Shown in pieces: positions 62,217-64,000 of a stretch of DNA of 64,000 nt. This stretch comes from Dehalococcoidales bacterium. GTDB taxonomy: Bacteria > Chloroflexota > Dehalococcoidia > Dehalococcoidales > UBA2162. A program made the position numbers and the translations under genes. The stretch covers positions 15,972-79,971 of the forward strand of contig JAFGCW010000078.1 in NCBI GenBank assembly GCA_016932435.1, given 5' to 3'. The notes beneath the pieces are model-generated. The model was not told the DNA's origin. It worked only from the letters and a program-made list of their open reading frames with translations, and did not search any database. Each line of letters opens with the position of its first letter. The first letter of the stretch is position 1.

Positions 62217-62786
62217 ATGGGCAACAAAATTTGGCTTTATTCCGGATTGCTGGTAATTGTACTGGCATTAGTCGGAGTAGGGATCTGGCTTGTCCTCAGA
62301 CCGGCAGATAAGGTGGAGATACCGGAAACTGATCCGTGGCTGGTGATGGATATCAGTTACCTGGAAGAAGGAACTCAGAGTCAACTTTCCATCTATGATG
62401 ACGGCACCGTAATTAATTGGGAAGATACCGGACTCCCCGGTGCACTTTCACCCGATCCCACCCGGACATGGAGAACCGGCAAACTCGATTCCGATGAAAT
62501 GGACGATTTATCTGGATTTCTCGACACAATCGGTTTCAACGAACTCGAAGAATACTACCTGTCTGAGGCCATATCAGCTAATGGAACCGTAACGATACAG
62601 GATAATTACCTCAAGATATCCGTTGATGATGGGAACACGGTCACTGCGCACGGCTATTTTACTCCCATGACAAGCAGTCAGTATTACCCCCTGCCTGATC
62701 CATTGGCTGATTTACGCGAAAAACTTGATGACATCGTTGAAAATAACACAAAGGAAGCACTGGTAGAAGATCCGACAGTGGATTAG
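62217..62786 (+). CDS. Membrane-anchored protein of unknown function
   Basis: A 189-residue protein not recognised. The start at 62217 (MGNKIWLYS) has ribosome site caggag. Residues 6-27 form one transmembrane anchor; the remainder is an acidic exported domain (LVMDISYLEEGTQSQLSIYDDGTVINWEDTG and RTWRTGKLDSDEMDDLSGFLDTIGFNELEEYY) of a beta-rich character. Followed 43 bases later by a META-domain lipoprotein, with which it is probably co-transcribed. It could be a cell envelope stress protein, but no function is evident. Confidence 0.75.
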   Translation: MGNKIWLYSGLLVIVLALVGVGIWLVLRPADKVEIPETDPWLVMDISYLEEGTQSQLSIYDDGTVINWEDTGLPGALSPDPTRTWRTGKLDSDEMDDLSGFLDTIGFNELEEYYLSEAISANGTVTIQDNYLKISVDDGNTVTAHGYFTPMTSSQYYPLPDPLADLREKLDDIVENNTKEALVEDPTVD

Positions 62787-62829
62787 GATAAAAGTGTAAA
62801 AAACAGCAAGACACCCGAGATCCGGGAAA

Positions 62830-63681
62830 ATGAAAATGTATAAAAGAGTATTAATCGTTTTCTCCGTACTACTCGCAGTGTCAATCCTTTTCTCTGTTTC
62901 CTGTACTACCGGTGATAAAGATATCACCGAGCGTCGACAGGGAGTAGAAGAAAGCGAAAATATCACCCTAATCTATAACGTTATCAGTTATGATATTCAA
63001 GGTACGCGGTGGTCTCTCCTCGAGATCGACGGGAGGAAAATCGTACCATGGTCCCACGTAAGTCTGGACTTCGATAAAGGTACTGCAAGCGGAAGCGGCG
63101 GCTGTAATCATTACGGGGTCGATTATATAGTTGCACAACCCGGGAAAATCAGCTTTGGATTTATGTGTATAACAGCGATGAATTGCCTGTTCCCGCTAGG
63201 AGTAACAGCCCAGGAAAAAAGATATATCGAAGCTCTGCGTGAATCCGTAAAATATAAGGTGTCTGCCGGAGGCCTTATTCTATATGACAATGATAATCGA
63301 GAGTTGCTGGTATTCGAGGGCGAACCGGTATATGACATGGACCCATCCAAACTTGTCGGTACCACCTGGAAATGCCGGTCCGTCAATAAAAAACGGGTCT
63401 CGGATGAACTCAGTATCATCCTGGATTTCGAAACAGGAAGCAATGCTTCCGGAAAAGCCGGTTGCTTCACCTACAGAATGAATTATCAGGCCGAAGGTGA
63501 CAGGATACGCTGGGGATTTTCCTCCAGTCGCATCGGTGAACTGCCTCGTGATTTGGAGCACGAAGCCCTCGATTACCTGGATAAAATGATGTGGGTGACG
63601 GCTTACCATCATACCAGCGATCATCTGGAATTATTTACGTCCAGAGGAGATACTCTGGTTTATGAACCGTATTCGGAGTAG
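62830..63681 (+). CDS. Lipoprotein with two META (HslJ-like) domains
   Basis: A 283-residue protein. Residues 1-25 are a lipoprotein signal (lipobox near SVSC). Two META-type repeats follow: about 55-160 (GTRWSLLEIDGRKIVPWSHVSLDFDKGTASGSGGCNHYGVDY) and about 170-280 (GTTWKCRSVNKKRVSDELSIILDFETGSNASGKAGCFTYRMNY). The first carries the usual GxxGCNxY motif; the second is more diverged (GKAGCFTY). HslJ of E. coli is a heat-inducible outer-membrane lipoprotein linked to novobiocin resistance; the precise role here is unknown. Confidence 0.8.
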   Translation: MKMYKRVLIVFSVLLAVSILFSVSCTTGDKDITERRQGVEESENITLIYNVISYDIQGTRWSLLEIDGRKIVPWSHVSLDFDKGTASGSGGCNHYGVDYIVAQPGKISFGFMCITAMNCLFPLGVTAQEKRYIEALRESVKYKVSAGGLILYDNDNRELLVFEGEPVYDMDPSKLVGTTWKCRSVNKKRVSDELSIILDFETGSNASGKAGCFTYRMNYQAEGDRIRWGFSSSRIGELPRDLEHEALDYLDKMMWVTAYHHTSDHLELFTSRGDTLVYEPYSE

Positions 63682-63928
63682 ACATAACAAAATAGGCAAT
63701 AGCGTCGGGTATAATACAAAATATGTACTAATCGTATCCCTGTTTATTGCTTTGGTGTCTGCTTTTTCCATTACAAATCTTTCCTGCAATGGCAAGACCG
63801 ATAAAATCGACACTGTCAATATTTCCCCTGATAAAGTACTCTCTGAGCTTCCTGTTTACCCCGATTCGCAGCCCTTAACACCTGAAGAATCGGTCTTCAA
63901 ACCTTTCTCAACACCCCTTGTATTGTGA
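63662..63928 (+). CDS. Small putative lipoprotein, possibly truncated
   Basis: An 88-residue frame overlapping the META lipoprotein gene by 20 bases. A hydrophobic segment (about 23-40) ends in a lipobox-like ITNLSC, and the rest is Pro/Ser-rich (VYPDSQPLTPEESVFKPFSTPLVL). It ends in TGA after an apparently unfinished domain. It may be a complete small lipoprotein or the beginning of a frameshifted gene; another frame remains open to the window end. Confidence 0.5.
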   Translation: MNRIRSRHNKIGNSVGYNTKYVLIVSLFIALVSAFSITNLSCNGKTDKIDTVNISPDKVLSELPVYPDSQPLTPEESVFKPFSTPLVL

Positions 63929-64000
63929 GTCAGTGGTAAGATTAACCATTAGGCACAGCAGACCGGTCACCCCCAGGTTTCAATTAAGACCGTGGGAAAG

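Overview
The window reads as part of a chromosome of a strictly anaerobic, probably Chloroflexota (Dehalococcoidia-like) bacterium of moderate GC content. This is inferred from gene content only: 2-hydroxyacyl-CoA dehydratase activase relatives, molybdenum/tungsten cofactor genes, MmgE/PrpD, UroD-like and old-yellow-enzyme catabolic genes, frequent TTG starts, a CTC-type L25 and a DUF5679 mini-protein. No rRNA, tRNA, CRISPR array, phage or transposase was seen.

Layout. 1-3.2 kb: Nudix hydrolase end, flavin split-barrel protein, GH51 arabinofuranosidase, methyltransferase. 3.2-11.6 kb: a Mo/W island with an NTP transferase-HD fusion and XdhC (minus), facing a tungstate/molybdate ABC operon (binding protein, TrmO-like protein, permease, ATPase) followed by FmdE, which converges on moeA-fdhD. 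11.8-19.9 kb: a catabolic cluster (SnoaL-like, enolase superfamily, two MmgE/PrpD, UroD-like, OYE); two of its minus-strand genes share one promoter-operator. 19.9-29.6 kb: ArsR regulator, eIF2B-like isomerase, ABC-2 exporter, divergent peptide ABC genes, DUF5679 and a MarR regulator whose palindrome recurs in front of the peptide-binding protein. 30-37.8 kb: L25, then a tightly overlapping minus-strand operon COG3580-COG3581-activase-plsX-trxA-thioredoxin-like-trxB, plus an M20 amidohydrolase. 38-48 kb: nusA-ylxR-infB-rbfA, aminotransferase, truB, a PimA-like glycosyltransferase, a CDP-alcohol phosphatidyltransferase and purA. 48-55.6 kb: SDR, two GNATs, repeats, and the operon rpsO-pnp-dapB-asd-dapA. 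56-64 kb: MFS transporter, DUF503, MrfA-like helicase, sulfatase-like hydrolase, selenoprotein, lipoproteins.

The most notable item is a gene at 61374-61895 (minus) that ordinary ORF calling truncates. With an in-frame TGA read as selenocysteine it encodes a glutaredoxin with a U-P-Y-C active site fused to a PDZ domain, preceded by a good ribosome binding site. Other points of interest are an FdhD lacking its sulfur-carrying cysteine motif, a sulfatase-fold enzyme with Thr at the formylglycine site, a TrmO-like gene inside a Mo/W transporter operon, and three sets of shared or palindromic regulatory sites. All calls come from reading the sequence; no database search was run.
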